Shown one piece after another: positions 36,324 to 45,131 of a stretch of 64,000 nucleotides of DNA. Positions within the stretch are counted from its first letter, which is position 1, and each line of letters opens with the position of its first letter. Origin of the DNA: Paenibacillus allorhizosphaerae (GTDB taxonomy: Bacteria > Bacillota > Bacilli > Paenibacillales > NBRC-103111); assembly GCF_910594985.1 (NCBI RefSeq), contig NZ_CAJVCE010000018.1:62001-126000 (forward strand). Reading direction: 5' to 3'. Position numbers and translations under genes: made by a program. Below the pieces are notes generated by a model, which worked only from the letters and a program-made list of their open reading frames with translations, ran no database searches and was not told where the DNA came from.

Positions 36324-38032
36324 TGAGACGGCAGCTCCGCTACACAAACAGCTTTATTGAGCTCAGTGCCAGGGAAAGGGCCAAGGCCGTGCTGGACGAA
36401 GGCTCCTTCCGGGAGCTTTTGGACCCGTTTCAACGGATTGAATCTCCCCACCTCGCTATCCAAGGTATCGTTCCGCAAAGCGATGACGGCGTTGTTGTGG
36501 CAAAAGGAACGATCGATGGCGAGCCGGCAGTCCTGGTTTCCGTCGACGGCAGATTTCAGGGGGGAGGCATTGGCGAGGTATCCGGGGCCAAAATCGCAGG
36601 CGCGCTGGAGATGGCTCTGCACGATAATCAAGCAGGAATCCCTACCCGAGCGGTGCTCCTTTTGGAAACCGGAGGCGTCCGTTTACAAGAAGGGAATTAT
36701 GGTCTGTTAGCTATCGCGGAGATCCATGCGGCAATTGTTGCATTAAGGCGCTATCGCCCGGTAGTCTGCATCATTGCCGGCATGATCGGCTGTTTCGGCG
36801 GGATGTCCATTGCAGCGGGGCTATGCAGCGCCATTATTATGACCAAGCAGGGCAGGCTGCAGCTGAACGGTCCGGAAGTGATTGAGCAAGAGGCAGGAAT
36901 TGAGGAACTCGACTCCAGAAACAGGCGCCTCGTCTGGTCGATGTCGGGTGGGGAACAGCGTTATGCAATCGGGCTGGCCGACAGGCTGGTTGATGATGAT
37001 TGGGAGGAAATCAGGGATGCCGTTCGCGCCATCTATCGGATACGTGAATCCAATTCATCCAGAAGCTCACAGGTAGACCGATTTCTCTGCCGTTTATCCA
37101 AGCTGGATATACAAGAGCGCTTAACACCGGATGCTTTAAGGAATCTCTGGGGGCGCTTGGGTCATCCGGAGCGGGAATCCGCACTGCCTTCGTTCGGGCA
37201 AGATCTTGTGGCGGGTGAAGGAATGAAGAATAGCCGGGGCCGTACCTTTTTCGAACGGTTAACGAAATCGCATGAGCAGGTACCGACGGGGATCCCTTCC
37301 GTCTTGTCGGCGGATTCGCAGCTCGGACAGGAACGTGTGCGGATGATCGCCGTTGTGAATGATGCAGGAAATCGGTTTTACCGAGCCAGAAATGGAGAAG
37401 TTGGTTTGGACGAAGGTTGGAGGATTGCCGATTGCGTTAGGCGGGCTGTTGAGGAAGACAAGGACCGGGATAAACGGGCTATTGTCGCTATCGTAGATGT
37501 TCCGGGACAGGCCTATGGATATTCGGAAGAACTGCTCGGCATTCATCAGTCCTGTGCCGCTGCTGCCGATGCCTATGCGACGGCGAGGCTGGCCGGGCAC
37601 CCCGTTATTGCCTTGATCGTCGGTCTGGCCATTTCAGGCGCTTTTCTCGCTCACGGGTTGCAGGCTAATCGAATCATAGCGCTGGACGATGCCGGTGTGA
37701 CCGTACAGGTCATGTCCAAGCAGTCGGCAGCGAGAGTAACCCGCAGGCGGATGGAAGAGTTAGATGAGGCAGCGTGCAGAATCGCCGCTACCGCGTATGA
37801 TGTGAAATCATTTGCCACGCTCGGCGCGCTTCATCAGATGCTGGTTGGTATCCATCCCGATCAACCCACATCCTACGACATAGAGGCGATCGAGAGCGCT
37901 TTGCTTACGGCGATCGCCGACGCACGCCAATCTCCGGCAGATTTGAGCAGTCGGCTTCAATCCGTTCAGGCTCAGGCCTCCCGCTCGTTATCGATTCTTG
38001 TTCGCAGGAAGCTCGTTGAACAATGGAACTGA
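36320..38032 (+). CDS. Fused beta-gamma malonate decarboxylase subunit (MdcD-MdcE)
   Basis: 570 residues, equal to MdcD (about 280) plus MdcE (about 260). The MdcD half begins SFIELSARERAKAVLDEGSF and carries the carboxyltransferase block ETGGVRLQEGNYGLLAIAEI and GCFGGMSIAAGL. A linker near residues 285-320 leads into the MdcE half: VDVPGQAYGYSEELLGIHQS, AGHPVIALIVGLAISGAFLAHG. No stop or restart lies between them. The two halves form the decarboxylase proper, releasing CO2 from malonyl-S-ACP to restore acetyl-S-ACP. In the well-studied Pseudomonas and Klebsiella systems they are separate genes. Confidence 0.93.
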   Translation: MMRRQLRYTNSFIELSARERAKAVLDEGSFRELLDPFQRIESPHLAIQGIVPQSDDGVVVAKGTIDGEPAVLVSVDGRFQGGGIGEVSGAKIAGALEMALHDNQAGIPTRAVLLLETGGVRLQEGNYGLLAIAEIHAAIVALRRYRPVVCIIAGMIGCFGGMSIAAGLCSAIIMTKQGRLQLNGPEVIEQEAGIEELDSRNRRLVWSMSGGEQRYAIGLADRLVDDDWEEIRDAVRAIYRIRESNSSRSSQVDRFLCRLSKLDIQERLTPDALRNLWGRLGHPERESALPSFGQDLVAGEGMKNSRGRTFFERLTKSHEQVPTGIPSVLSADSQLGQERVRMIAVVNDAGNRFYRARNGEVGLDEGWRIADCVRRAVEEDKDRDKRAIVAIVDVPGQAYGYSEELLGIHQSCAAAADAYATARLAGHPVIALIVGLAISGAFLAHGLQANRIIALDDAGVTVQVMSKQSAARVTRRRMEELDEAACRIAATAYDVKSFATLGALHQMLVGIHPDQPTSYDIEAIESALLTAIADARQSPADLSSRLQSVQAQASRSLSILVRRKLVEQWN

Positions 38033-38649
38033 GGGTTCATGATTTGGTCAGAATTCAGTCGTCCGCGGATTTGGAGTGTGAGAGTGCGGTTCCGGAATGG
38101 GTATGTGATGCCTTGAAACGGGCGCCATGGGTTGTCATCCGCCGCAGTCCCGTGAAGAACGGCCGTATCCCTGTCGGCGTGCGCGGAGCGGGCCGTACGC
38201 AGCGCTTCGCCGCATATCTTCCCACTCGATCCGTGAAGGAGGCTGTGACCCCGGTGCAGCTGGCGGTCCAAGCACGATGGCGAGGGTATTCGCTTGGCGC
38301 AGATTCACAGGCATTCTCCCAACTGGAAGAGATCGCCGATTATTATAACCGAGCCGGCATCCGTTGGGGGCCGACGGGCAGTGTTGGATTTGAACTAGCC
38401 AGCGGTACCGGTACCGTGCATCCCGGAAGCGATATTGATCTGGCGATTTATTTGCCGCAGCGAGTGGAACGGAAGACGGTTGCGAGATGGAATACCTTTA
38501 ACCATCAATGTTCAGTTAAAGTTGACGCTTTGCTCGAAACACCGGCCGGTGCTTGCTCTTTATCCGAGTTTGTACGGCAGGAGGAATCTACGATTCTTTT
38601 GCGAACCATGAATGGGCCGACGCTGGTGAAGTGTCCATGGACTACCTGA
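38023..38649 (+). CDS. mdcG: Phosphoribosyl-dephospho-CoA transferase (holo-ACP synthase)
   Basis: 208 residues, overlapping the preceding gene by 10 bases. The nucleotidyltransferase-like site is GSVGFELASGTGTVHPGSDI followed by DLAIYLPQ, with the GS...DxD metal-binding layout. It attaches the prosthetic group made by MdcB to Ser27 of MdcC. Size fits the family (about 200-210). Confidence 0.92.
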   Translation: MELRVHDLVRIQSSADLECESAVPEWVCDALKRAPWVVIRRSPVKNGRIPVGVRGAGRTQRFAAYLPTRSVKEAVTPVQLAVQARWRGYSLGADSQAFSQLEEIADYYNRAGIRWGPTGSVGFELASGTGTVHPGSDIDLAIYLPQRVERKTVARWNTFNHQCSVKVDALLETPAGACSLSEFVRQEESTILLRTMNGPTLVKCPWTT

Positions 38650-38673
38650 GACATAAGGAGGCTGCCCATATCG

Positions 38674-39618
38674 ATGACTATGGCATTTCTATTTCCTGGC
38701 CAAGGATCGCAATATCCCGGCATGCTTCATCAACTGCCGGATCATCAGGATGTGCGAGAAACGATCGAGGAAGCTTCATGCGTCCTGAATACCAACGTTC
38801 TGAAGTATGATACGGATGAAATGCTAGCCTCTACAGTGGGTATACAGCTTGCACTTCTTATATCTGGCGTGGCCATGGCCCGTGTGCTTATGAAACGGGG
38901 AGGAAGGCCCTCCTTTGTGGCCGGCCATTCCGTCGGCGCGTTTGGAGCATCGGTTATTTCTGGCGTATTGACCTTTCGCGATGCACTTCTTCTTGTTGGG
39001 CTCCGAGCGACATTGATGAAACAGGCCTTTCCTTCCGGATATGGAATGGGTGTTATTGTGGGCTTGGGTCCAATGCAAGTGCAGCAGCTACTCGATCACA
39101 CCGCAAGCGGGGGAGATCCGGTCTATTTTGCCAACATTAACGCTTCGCACCAGGTTACCGTTGCAGGAACGATCACGGGGATTCGTAGAGTTCTGGAATC
39201 CGCCCAAGGGTTAGGTGCTCGTAAAGCTGAACTGCTGCAGGTACCTGTCCCCTCCCATTGTCCATTAATGGAGACTGTCGCTGGCTATTTAGAGGATGCG
39301 ATAAGCCGTGTTTCACTGAGTGCACCGCAAATACCTTATATAGCGAATACAACCGCGCGGTTATTGCGGACATCGGAAACGATTCGTGAAGATTTGGTCC
39401 GCAGTATTGCCAATCCGGTCAAATGGCACGATATGACAAAGCAGTTGTTTGAACGCGGCACTCGATTATTCATTGAGATGCCGCCGGGACATGTTCTGTC
39501 ATCACTTGTAGGATATTCCTTTCCGTCCGCACGGGTGGCTGCCGTTTCCGATACGGGGGTTGATTCGCTGCAATATCTGATTAAACAGGAGCAAGCCCGT
39601 AACGATCTACTTCATTGA
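38674..39618 (+). CDS. mdcH: Malonyl-CoA:ACP transacylase of malonate decarboxylase
   Basis: 314 residues. FabD-like: FLFPGQGSQYPGM at the N terminus, nucleophile Ser86 in AGHSVGAFG, and catalytic His in PVPSHCPLM. It loads malonyl groups onto MdcC to start the cycle. ATAAGGAGG lies about 14 bases upstream. Last mdc gene; no malonate transporter (MdcL/M, MadL/M or similar) is seen in the operon, so uptake must rely on a carrier encoded elsewhere. Confidence 0.94.
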   Translation: MTMAFLFPGQGSQYPGMLHQLPDHQDVRETIEEASCVLNTNVLKYDTDEMLASTVGIQLALLISGVAMARVLMKRGGRPSFVAGHSVGAFGASVISGVLTFRDALLLVGLRATLMKQAFPSGYGMGVIVGLGPMQVQQLLDHTASGGDPVYFANINASHQVTVAGTITGIRRVLESAQGLGARKAELLQVPVPSHCPLMETVAGYLEDAISRVSLSAPQIPYIANTTARLLRTSETIREDLVRSIANPVKWHDMTKQLFERGTRLFIEMPPGHVLSSLVGYSFPSARVAAVSDTGVDSLQYLIKQEQARNDLLH

Positions 39619-39687
39619 GATATTGAATGATGGAGTGATCCAACGGAACTTTACCTTGGTTTTTACAGGATATCTTATGCCAATACT

Positions 39688-39717
39688 AACCGACTGTTTG
39701 TTTGGGTCGGTTCTTTG
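39688..39717 (+). terminator. Terminator of the malonate operon
   Basis: AACCGAC / GTCGGTT stem (7 bp) with an 11-base loop and a CTTTGG tail, 70 bases after mdcH. Stem and T-tail are both modest. Confidence 0.55.
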
Positions 39718-39834
39718 GCGTGTATTTGTCGTTTAGACAATCACTTTTCATTTCAGAATAGATACATTATACTTAATATATTATAAATTATATGTTTTGT
39801 AGTAAACAGTATAATAACTAAGGATGTGTGTACC

Positions 39835-40923
39835 GTGCCCAGCTTGCCTTTATACAAACAAATACAAAACGATATAAAAAAAATGTATGCTGAGGGGAAG
39901 CTTCGCGAAGGTGACCGCATACCCTCCGAGAAAGAGCTGGCCGATCAATACAATGTAAGCCAGATTACAAGTAAAAACGCCTTAATCGGTCTTATGGAGG
40001 AAGGCATTGTAGTACGGATTAAGGGAAAGGGTACATTCGTGAAAGGCGATTCTTCTCAGCAGAAAATACTCGCCTATTACAGTTCTCAACAGGCACAAGG
40101 GCGAGGGACCATTGGGCTGATCGTGCCCATGCTGAAGAATAGGGTGGAGCAGCAGTTTGTGAACGGGATCGAGTACTATTCGAATGAGGCTGGCTACGAT
40201 ATCATGTTAAGAATTACCAGGGAGTCCCAGGAAGAAGAGGCGAAAGCAATAGAAGCATTTTTGCAAAAGGGGGTTCAGGGGATGATCATCTTTCCTGTGG
40301 AACAGGAAAACTATAACGAGTCGATATTGCGGTTATCATTGGAGAAGAAGCCGTTGGTGCTGCTGGACCGTTTTCTGAAGGAAATTCGTACCTACAGCGT
40401 CAGTTCCGATAATGTAAACGGCACCTGCGTGGCTGTAGATGAACTGCTCAAAGATGGCCATCAAACAATCGCCTTCATAACCCCAGAAAATACGAACAGC
40501 GCGACGGATGAACGAGCGCAAGGCTTTGAAAAAGCATTTCAGCAGAGGGGAATCCCGATAGATAAAAATCTCTGGTGCGTTATACCTCTCAGAACGCTCT
40601 ATTCGGAAGAAGCCTATGGACAAATTTTTGAATTTTTACAGCAAAACCCTGAAATTACAGCGGTATTTACCGTCAATACCATGCTTGCGCAATTTACGTA
40701 CAAGGCGGCAAAACAGCTGGGACGGGCCGTTCCGGATCATATCAAACTTGTCACGTTCGATTCCCCGGAGCTGGATCATGTGTCATGGATACAACAAAAT
40801 GAGCAGGAGATGTGCAGGCAAACACTCAACCTTCTTCTCGAACAAATGCAAGGAGCCTATGAACCGAGAAGAGTAGTGGTGCCGGTTAACCTGATCAAAG
40901 GAATACACTCATCATCAGAATGA
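39835..40923 (+). CDS. GntR-type regulator with LacI-like sugar-binding domain (AraR-like)
   Basis: 362 residues from GTG 39835 (AAGGA 10 bases upstream; GTG 39826 is an alternative). An N-terminal GntR winged helix (PLYKQIQNDIKKMYAEGKLR, then GDRIPSEKELADQYNVSQIT) is joined to a periplasmic-binding-like domain of the LacI type (GTIGLIVPMLKNRVEQQFVN, KPLVLLDRFLKEI, TAVFTVNTMLAQ). The same layout occurs in AraR, the arabinose repressor of Bacillus. It lies just before an SBP-GH43-GH2 operon, which it may control. The sugar effector is unknown. Confidence 0.88.
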   Translation: MPSLPLYKQIQNDIKKMYAEGKLREGDRIPSEKELADQYNVSQITSKNALIGLMEEGIVVRIKGKGTFVKGDSSQQKILAYYSSQQAQGRGTIGLIVPMLKNRVEQQFVNGIEYYSNEAGYDIMLRITRESQEEEAKAIEAFLQKGVQGMIIFPVEQENYNESILRLSLEKKPLVLLDRFLKEIRTYSVSSDNVNGTCVAVDELLKDGHQTIAFITPENTNSATDERAQGFEKAFQQRGIPIDKNLWCVIPLRTLYSEEAYGQIFEFLQQNPEITAVFTVNTMLAQFTYKAAKQLGRAVPDHIKLVTFDSPELDHVSWIQQNEQEMCRQTLNLLLEQMQGAYEPRRVVVPVNLIKGIHSSSE

Positions 40924-40934
40924 GTGTTTTTTTA
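40905..40934 (+). terminator. Terminator overlapping the GntR-type stop codon
   Basis: ACACTCAT / ATGAGTGT (8 bp) with a 7-base loop and seven T residues. The stop codon TGA (40921-40923) lies within the right arm. Confidence 0.85.
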
Positions 40935-40941
40935 GAGTAAA

Positions 40942-40986
40942 GAAAGTTTAACTTCATTAAAGCACTAAAGCGCTTAATAAACTTTC
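40942..40986. repeat. Interrupted 45-base palindrome
   Basis: Outer arms GAAAGTTTA / TAAACTTTC (9 bp, perfect) enclose inner arms TTAAAGC / GCGCTTAA with a 6-base bulge on the left and a loop ACTAAA. It may be a regulator site (the inner AAAGCGCTT resembles a cre core) or a leader-RNA structure before the SBP operon. Confidence 0.45.
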
Positions 40987-40996
40987 TGCTCGCAAG

Positions 40997-41058
40997 AAAA
41001 GCTTCCGCTAAACCACGAATGTATCTTCATCGAAAAGGCTTCGATCAGAAGCTTTTTT
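40997..41058 (+). promoter_or_regulatory. Two competing terminator hairpins
   Basis: The sequence GAAGCTTTT (41048-41056, followed by further T) can pair perfectly with AAAAGCTTC at 40997-41005 across a 42-base loop, or with the nearer AAAGGCTTC at 41034-41042 with one bulge. It may simply be a terminator, or an attenuator ahead of the SBP gene at 41150 if transcription starts upstream of it. Confidence 0.4.
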
Positions 41059-41108
41059 TATACCTAATTTAGTATATTAATAATTTAAGGTATATTGTAT
41101 TATTTTAA

Positions 41109-41122
41109 TGAAAGCGGTTATA
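41109..41122. promoter_or_regulatory. cre-like box before SBP 4
   Basis: TGAAAGCGGTTATA matches the CcpA cre pattern TGNAANCGNTNNCA except for T in place of C near the end. It lies 28 bases before the SBP start, about where the transcription start should be, a repressing position. Confidence 0.55.
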
Positions 41123-41149
41123 ACGAATTTATAGGAGAGGTTGATGGGT

Positions 41150-42454
41150 ATGAAACGATCGAGGAAGCTTCTATTGGTGAGTCCCTTATTACTGATGCTT
41201 GCGGCAGGTTGTTCAAGCGGGGGGGGCGATCAATCTTTGGCGAATAATGCAAATGAGGGTAAACCTAAAACTCCGGTCACATTGAAAGTACTTTTTACTA
41301 ACCCCGGGATGACAGAGGAGATCTTTCAGCAGCTTATCGCTGAGCCTGTGAAGAAGCTGCATCCGCATATCTCTTTTGAACTGATTCCTTTTCAAACCAA
41401 CTTTGGATTAAATGAATTAGTAAGCGCAGGGGAAATTCCTGACATCATTTATGCAACTCCGTACATTCAAGATATGCTCGATAAAGATATCCCGCTTGAC
41501 TTGACCGAGCAGTTGAAGAAACATCAAATTGATACGGCCCGGTTTAATCCGACCATTATGAATGCGATCAAAAGCTTCGGCACGAAAGGAGAAATTTATT
41601 CCCTTCCGTATATGAGCCAATCGTTCGCATTATGGTACAACAAAGGTATTTTTGATCGATTTGGCGTCGCTTACCCGAAGGACGGCATGAGCTGGGATGA
41701 GGCGATTGAGCTCAGCAAAAAGGTAGCCCGGACGGAAAACGGCGTGCAGTATCGAGGAATGGTCGCCACTCATGGCGGGATTTCGACGTTTGCATCATCG
41801 CTATCGATAGAATTGGTCGATCCGAAAACGTCGAACGCGATTGTTTCGGATCGCTGGAACGCCGTATTCGCCAAAGGGAAAGCGCTTTATGATATTGTCG
41901 ATAATCGGCCCCTCAAGCTGAATGCAAGCAATGTTCAACTGTTCGTAAAGGATAAGACACTCGCCATGGCTCCATACTGGACCGGTGGCATGATCGGAAA
42001 CTTAGCCCAGGCGAAGGATCTTGACTGGGATGTTGTGCAAGTACCGTCCTTTGCAGAAGCGCCTAATAAATATTATCAGGTCGATTACCATCAATTTGTA
42101 GTCAGCAAAACAACCAAGCATATCGATGACGTCATGGATGTTTTGAAGGTGACCGTATCGGATGAAGTTCAGGCGAAGGCTGCCAGGATGGGGAAAGAAA
42201 CCGTGCTTACGAATCAGAGCATTATCGATCAGTTCGCGCAAGATCTTGATTTTGTTAAAGGCAAAAACCTGAAAGGCATCTTTAAGAGCCAACCGTCCAA
42301 TATGATTTATCAATCCAAATATAACGGTGCGGTATCGGGTGCGATTAACGCAGCGTTTAACGAAGTATTCGAAGGTAAAACGGATATCAATTCGGCCTTG
42401 CAAAAAGCCAAAGAGGAAGCGGACAAAAAAATCGCCGAGTTGAAGTTGCAGTAA
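41150..42454 (+). CDS. Sugar-type extracellular solute-binding lipoprotein (SBP 4)
   Basis: 434 residues from ATG 41150 (AGGAGAGG 9 bases upstream; ATG 41144 and TTG 41141 sit too close to it). Lipoprotein signal ends AAGC with Cys21. Marker ALWYNKGIFDRFGVAYPKDG. Close paralogue of SBP 3. It leads an operon with the GH43 gene 64 bases later and then GH2, with no permease gene. A cre-like box upstream and a GntR/LacI-type regulator gene before it suggest sugar-induced, glucose-repressed expression. Confidence 0.9.
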   Translation: MKRSRKLLLVSPLLLMLAAGCSSGGGDQSLANNANEGKPKTPVTLKVLFTNPGMTEEIFQQLIAEPVKKLHPHISFELIPFQTNFGLNELVSAGEIPDIIYATPYIQDMLDKDIPLDLTEQLKKHQIDTARFNPTIMNAIKSFGTKGEIYSLPYMSQSFALWYNKGIFDRFGVAYPKDGMSWDEAIELSKKVARTENGVQYRGMVATHGGISTFASSLSIELVDPKTSNAIVSDRWNAVFAKGKALYDIVDNRPLKLNASNVQLFVKDKTLAMAPYWTGGMIGNLAQAKDLDWDVVQVPSFAEAPNKYYQVDYHQFVVSKTTKHIDDVMDVLKVTVSDEVQAKAARMGKETVLTNQSIIDQFAQDLDFVKGKNLKGIFKSQPSNMIYQSKYNGAVSGAINAAFNEVFEGKTDINSALQKAKEEADKKIAELKLQ

Positions 42455-42518
42455 CCTCCTTATCGGTACGAGCGTCTCTCCATCCAAGGGCAAGTTGATT
42501 TTGTAAGGAGAAGTTCGA

Positions 42519-45086
42519 GTGAATAAAAAACGTCTTAAATGGATTGGTTTGTTGTTTCCTATTCTCGCTATTATTGTTTTTGCTGCGTTTTTTCGAGAGC
42601 CGAAAGATGTGGGGGGCATAAGCATGGAGGGAACCGGTATGATTGAGAAACTAAAGGACTCGGATACTTATAAAAATTGGATGAGCTTGACCGTGGAGAA
42701 AAAAGAAGGATATGAAGACGATCCTCTCAACGGAAAGAATTATCCTGCCGGCGATCCTTTCGTTATGAAGCATAACGGGATTTACTATTTATACCCAAGT
42801 ACGCATTTCGGGTTATCCGACATTCGGGCGTGGAGCTCGGAGGACTTAATCCACTGGAAATACGAAGGGATCGTAGCGAAGGATGAGCGCTTGAAGATGG
42901 CCTACGCTCCTGAAGTTACCTATTGGAACGGTTACTTTTATATGGTTACCTCACCGTCAGGAAAGGGTCATTATGTTTTAAAAAGCGATAGTCCTACGGG
43001 TCCCTTCACATTGGAGACAAGTAATCTTGGCATGAGTATCGACGGCAGCGTATTTATCGATGATGACGGCAAGTGGTACTTTTATAATTCCGGTTCGAAA
43101 GGAATTCGCGGGCGGGATATGCCTACCCCGCTAACTTTCGGGGATGAGCACATTTTGCAGGGCACAAGCATGAACCACTGGACGGAAGGGCCTTTCCTGC
43201 TCAAACGAAACGGTACTTATTTTATGACGCAAACGGGCAATCATCTGATGAGTAAAGGTTATCGTATCAACTATTCCATCTCGAAGGATGGCCCACTTGG
43301 CAAATTCGTCACGCCCTATAATAATCCGATTATCATCAACACAGATGACGGTTTTCACGGCTTGGGGCATAGTTCCACCGTGATGGGACCCGATCTCGAT
43401 TCGTATTACATGGTGTACCACAATAACAAAAATCCCGTAGCGCCGGGAATCGGTCACGACAGATATTTAAATATGGACAAATTAGTTTTCAACGGAGACA
43501 AGATGGACGTTCTCGGGCCGACAAACTTCCCGCAAAAAGTGCCGAAGCGGGCACCTTTTTATACATGGATACAGCGGGACGGGGCGGAACGAAATTTTGA
43601 TAAGCTGACGCATGGAAAAACCACTACCCTCGTTAGCAAATCGAAAACGAAGGAAAGCTATACAGCGGAGTTCAACTTTAGGGCGGTTTTGGAATCTAAG
43701 CGAGTTGAGAGCAAGAAGTCTCAAGCCGGCGTTATATTCTCTTATGAGAATGAATCCCATTTCGGCATGGTTTCCGTGCATATGCCTGAAAAGAAGCTTG
43801 AGCTTGTAAGCGTACAGAAGGAAGAACGTCGTTCCATTGCCGCTGCATCCTTGCCTGAAGATCTGGACCTGACCAAGCTTCATACGATTCGGATTGAAAA
43901 GGATCGGCAGCAAGTAAAGGTTTATTTTGACGGGATGCAGAAGTTGGATGCAGAAATGAAAGACTTAACGGCGGGCAGTATCGGTTACGTGTACGAAGAT
44001 TTCGTTTTATTGCCGGATTATACCGCATTCAGTCATGAGGTGAACGGCACAAGCGATTTCGAAGCTTATAAGCCTGTTCCGGGGAGTATCGAGGCCGTAC
44101 ATTATTTGAAAGGCAAAGAGCGAGGCTACCATACGAAACAAAAACCGGAAATGCAAAATCCTTTTCGTCCAGAGGATGATATTGCGATCGATAAAACGGA
44201 TGGCAATACGTACTTGGTCAATCTGAATCATAAAGGGGATTGGCTCCAGTATAACATCAACGTTAAGGAAGATGCGACCTACGGGATCGATTTTAGAGTA
44301 AGAGGTCAGAAGGAAGCCGCGGAACTGGAAGTTTATGCCGACGATCAATGGATAAGCAATATTGTCGTGCCTCCTGCCGATGACGATCAAAAGAGCGGCT
44401 GGGTGAAAATGAAAGGAATCGGAAATCTTCCTCTTCGTGCGGATTTGCACACGTTGAAGCTTAAAGTAAAAAGAGGCGAAATCCATCTGCTGGACTTTGA
44501 TGTTTACAAAACGGACTTGGAAAAACTGGATCGGACGATCGATCTGATCAAGGGAGGCGATACGGCCGGCGGTTTATTTAGCGATTGGACCTATATTGGC
44601 AAATGGTCCGTCTCGAATCAGGGTTTAACTTCCGCCCCAGACGTGAACAGTATGGCATTTACGGGAAAAACAACCTGGAGCGATTATACGGTCGAAGCGG
44701 ATCTGACATTATCCAAAACCTCCTTGCAGGATGATGCGGGTATTCTAATCCGTGCTTCTAACGAGTCGACACATAAAGATCAGGTGCCGGACGCCTTAAT
44801 GGGCTATTATATCTCTTTTTCACCAAGCAGAGTTGCTCTGAAAAAATTAAATTATGACGCTGCCGTGCTTGAAAAAGCGGATGTTAGCTTTCAAAAGGAC
44901 AAAAAGGTTCATATTAAGATTCAAGCTGAAGGAAGCACGATTCGGGTTTACATGGACAACAGTCCGAAGCCTATCCTTCAATATACGGACAGCAATGCGT
45001 TTACTACCGGTAAAGTTGGCGTCAGATCAACGGCTAATGCAGTTGTGTTTTTCGAGAGGTTAAGCATTAAAAGCGGAGCCAATTAA
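42519..45086 (+). CDS. Membrane-anchored multidomain GH43 glycosidase
   Basis: 855 residues from GTG 42519 (AAGGAG 8 bases upstream). An N-terminal helix (IGLLFPILAIIVFAAFF, about 10-26) serves as signal or anchor. The GH43 propeller (about 60-345) has Asp79 in AGDPFVM, Asp175 in SIDGSVFID and Glu223 in WTEGPF. Then come a LamG-like sandwich (about 345-510), a CBM6-like module (about 520-670; KGDWLQYNINVKEDATYGID) and a DUF1080/LamG-like sandwich (about 685-852). Same architecture as the partial gene at the left edge, roughly half identical. It likely trims arabinose or xylose from plant polysaccharide at the cell surface and hands products to SBP 4. Confidence 0.93.
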   Translation: MNKKRLKWIGLLFPILAIIVFAAFFREPKDVGGISMEGTGMIEKLKDSDTYKNWMSLTVEKKEGYEDDPLNGKNYPAGDPFVMKHNGIYYLYPSTHFGLSDIRAWSSEDLIHWKYEGIVAKDERLKMAYAPEVTYWNGYFYMVTSPSGKGHYVLKSDSPTGPFTLETSNLGMSIDGSVFIDDDGKWYFYNSGSKGIRGRDMPTPLTFGDEHILQGTSMNHWTEGPFLLKRNGTYFMTQTGNHLMSKGYRINYSISKDGPLGKFVTPYNNPIIINTDDGFHGLGHSSTVMGPDLDSYYMVYHNNKNPVAPGIGHDRYLNMDKLVFNGDKMDVLGPTNFPQKVPKRAPFYTWIQRDGAERNFDKLTHGKTTTLVSKSKTKESYTAEFNFRAVLESKRVESKKSQAGVIFSYENESHFGMVSVHMPEKKLELVSVQKEERRSIAAASLPEDLDLTKLHTIRIEKDRQQVKVYFDGMQKLDAEMKDLTAGSIGYVYEDFVLLPDYTAFSHEVNGTSDFEAYKPVPGSIEAVHYLKGKERGYHTKQKPEMQNPFRPEDDIAIDKTDGNTYLVNLNHKGDWLQYNINVKEDATYGIDFRVRGQKEAAELEVYADDQWISNIVVPPADDDQKSGWVKMKGIGNLPLRADLHTLKLKVKRGEIHLLDFDVYKTDLEKLDRTIDLIKGGDTAGGLFSDWTYIGKWSVSNQGLTSAPDVNSMAFTGKTTWSDYTVEADLTLSKTSLQDDAGILIRASNESTHKDQVPDALMGYYISFSPSRVALKKLNYDAAVLEKADVSFQKDKKVHIKIQAEGSTIRVYMDNSPKPILQYTDSNAFTTGKVGVRSTANAVVFFERLSIKSGAN

Positions 45087-45131
45087 CGGTTCAAAGATAC
45101 AAAACATAACTCAAGGCGTGGGAGAAACGAT

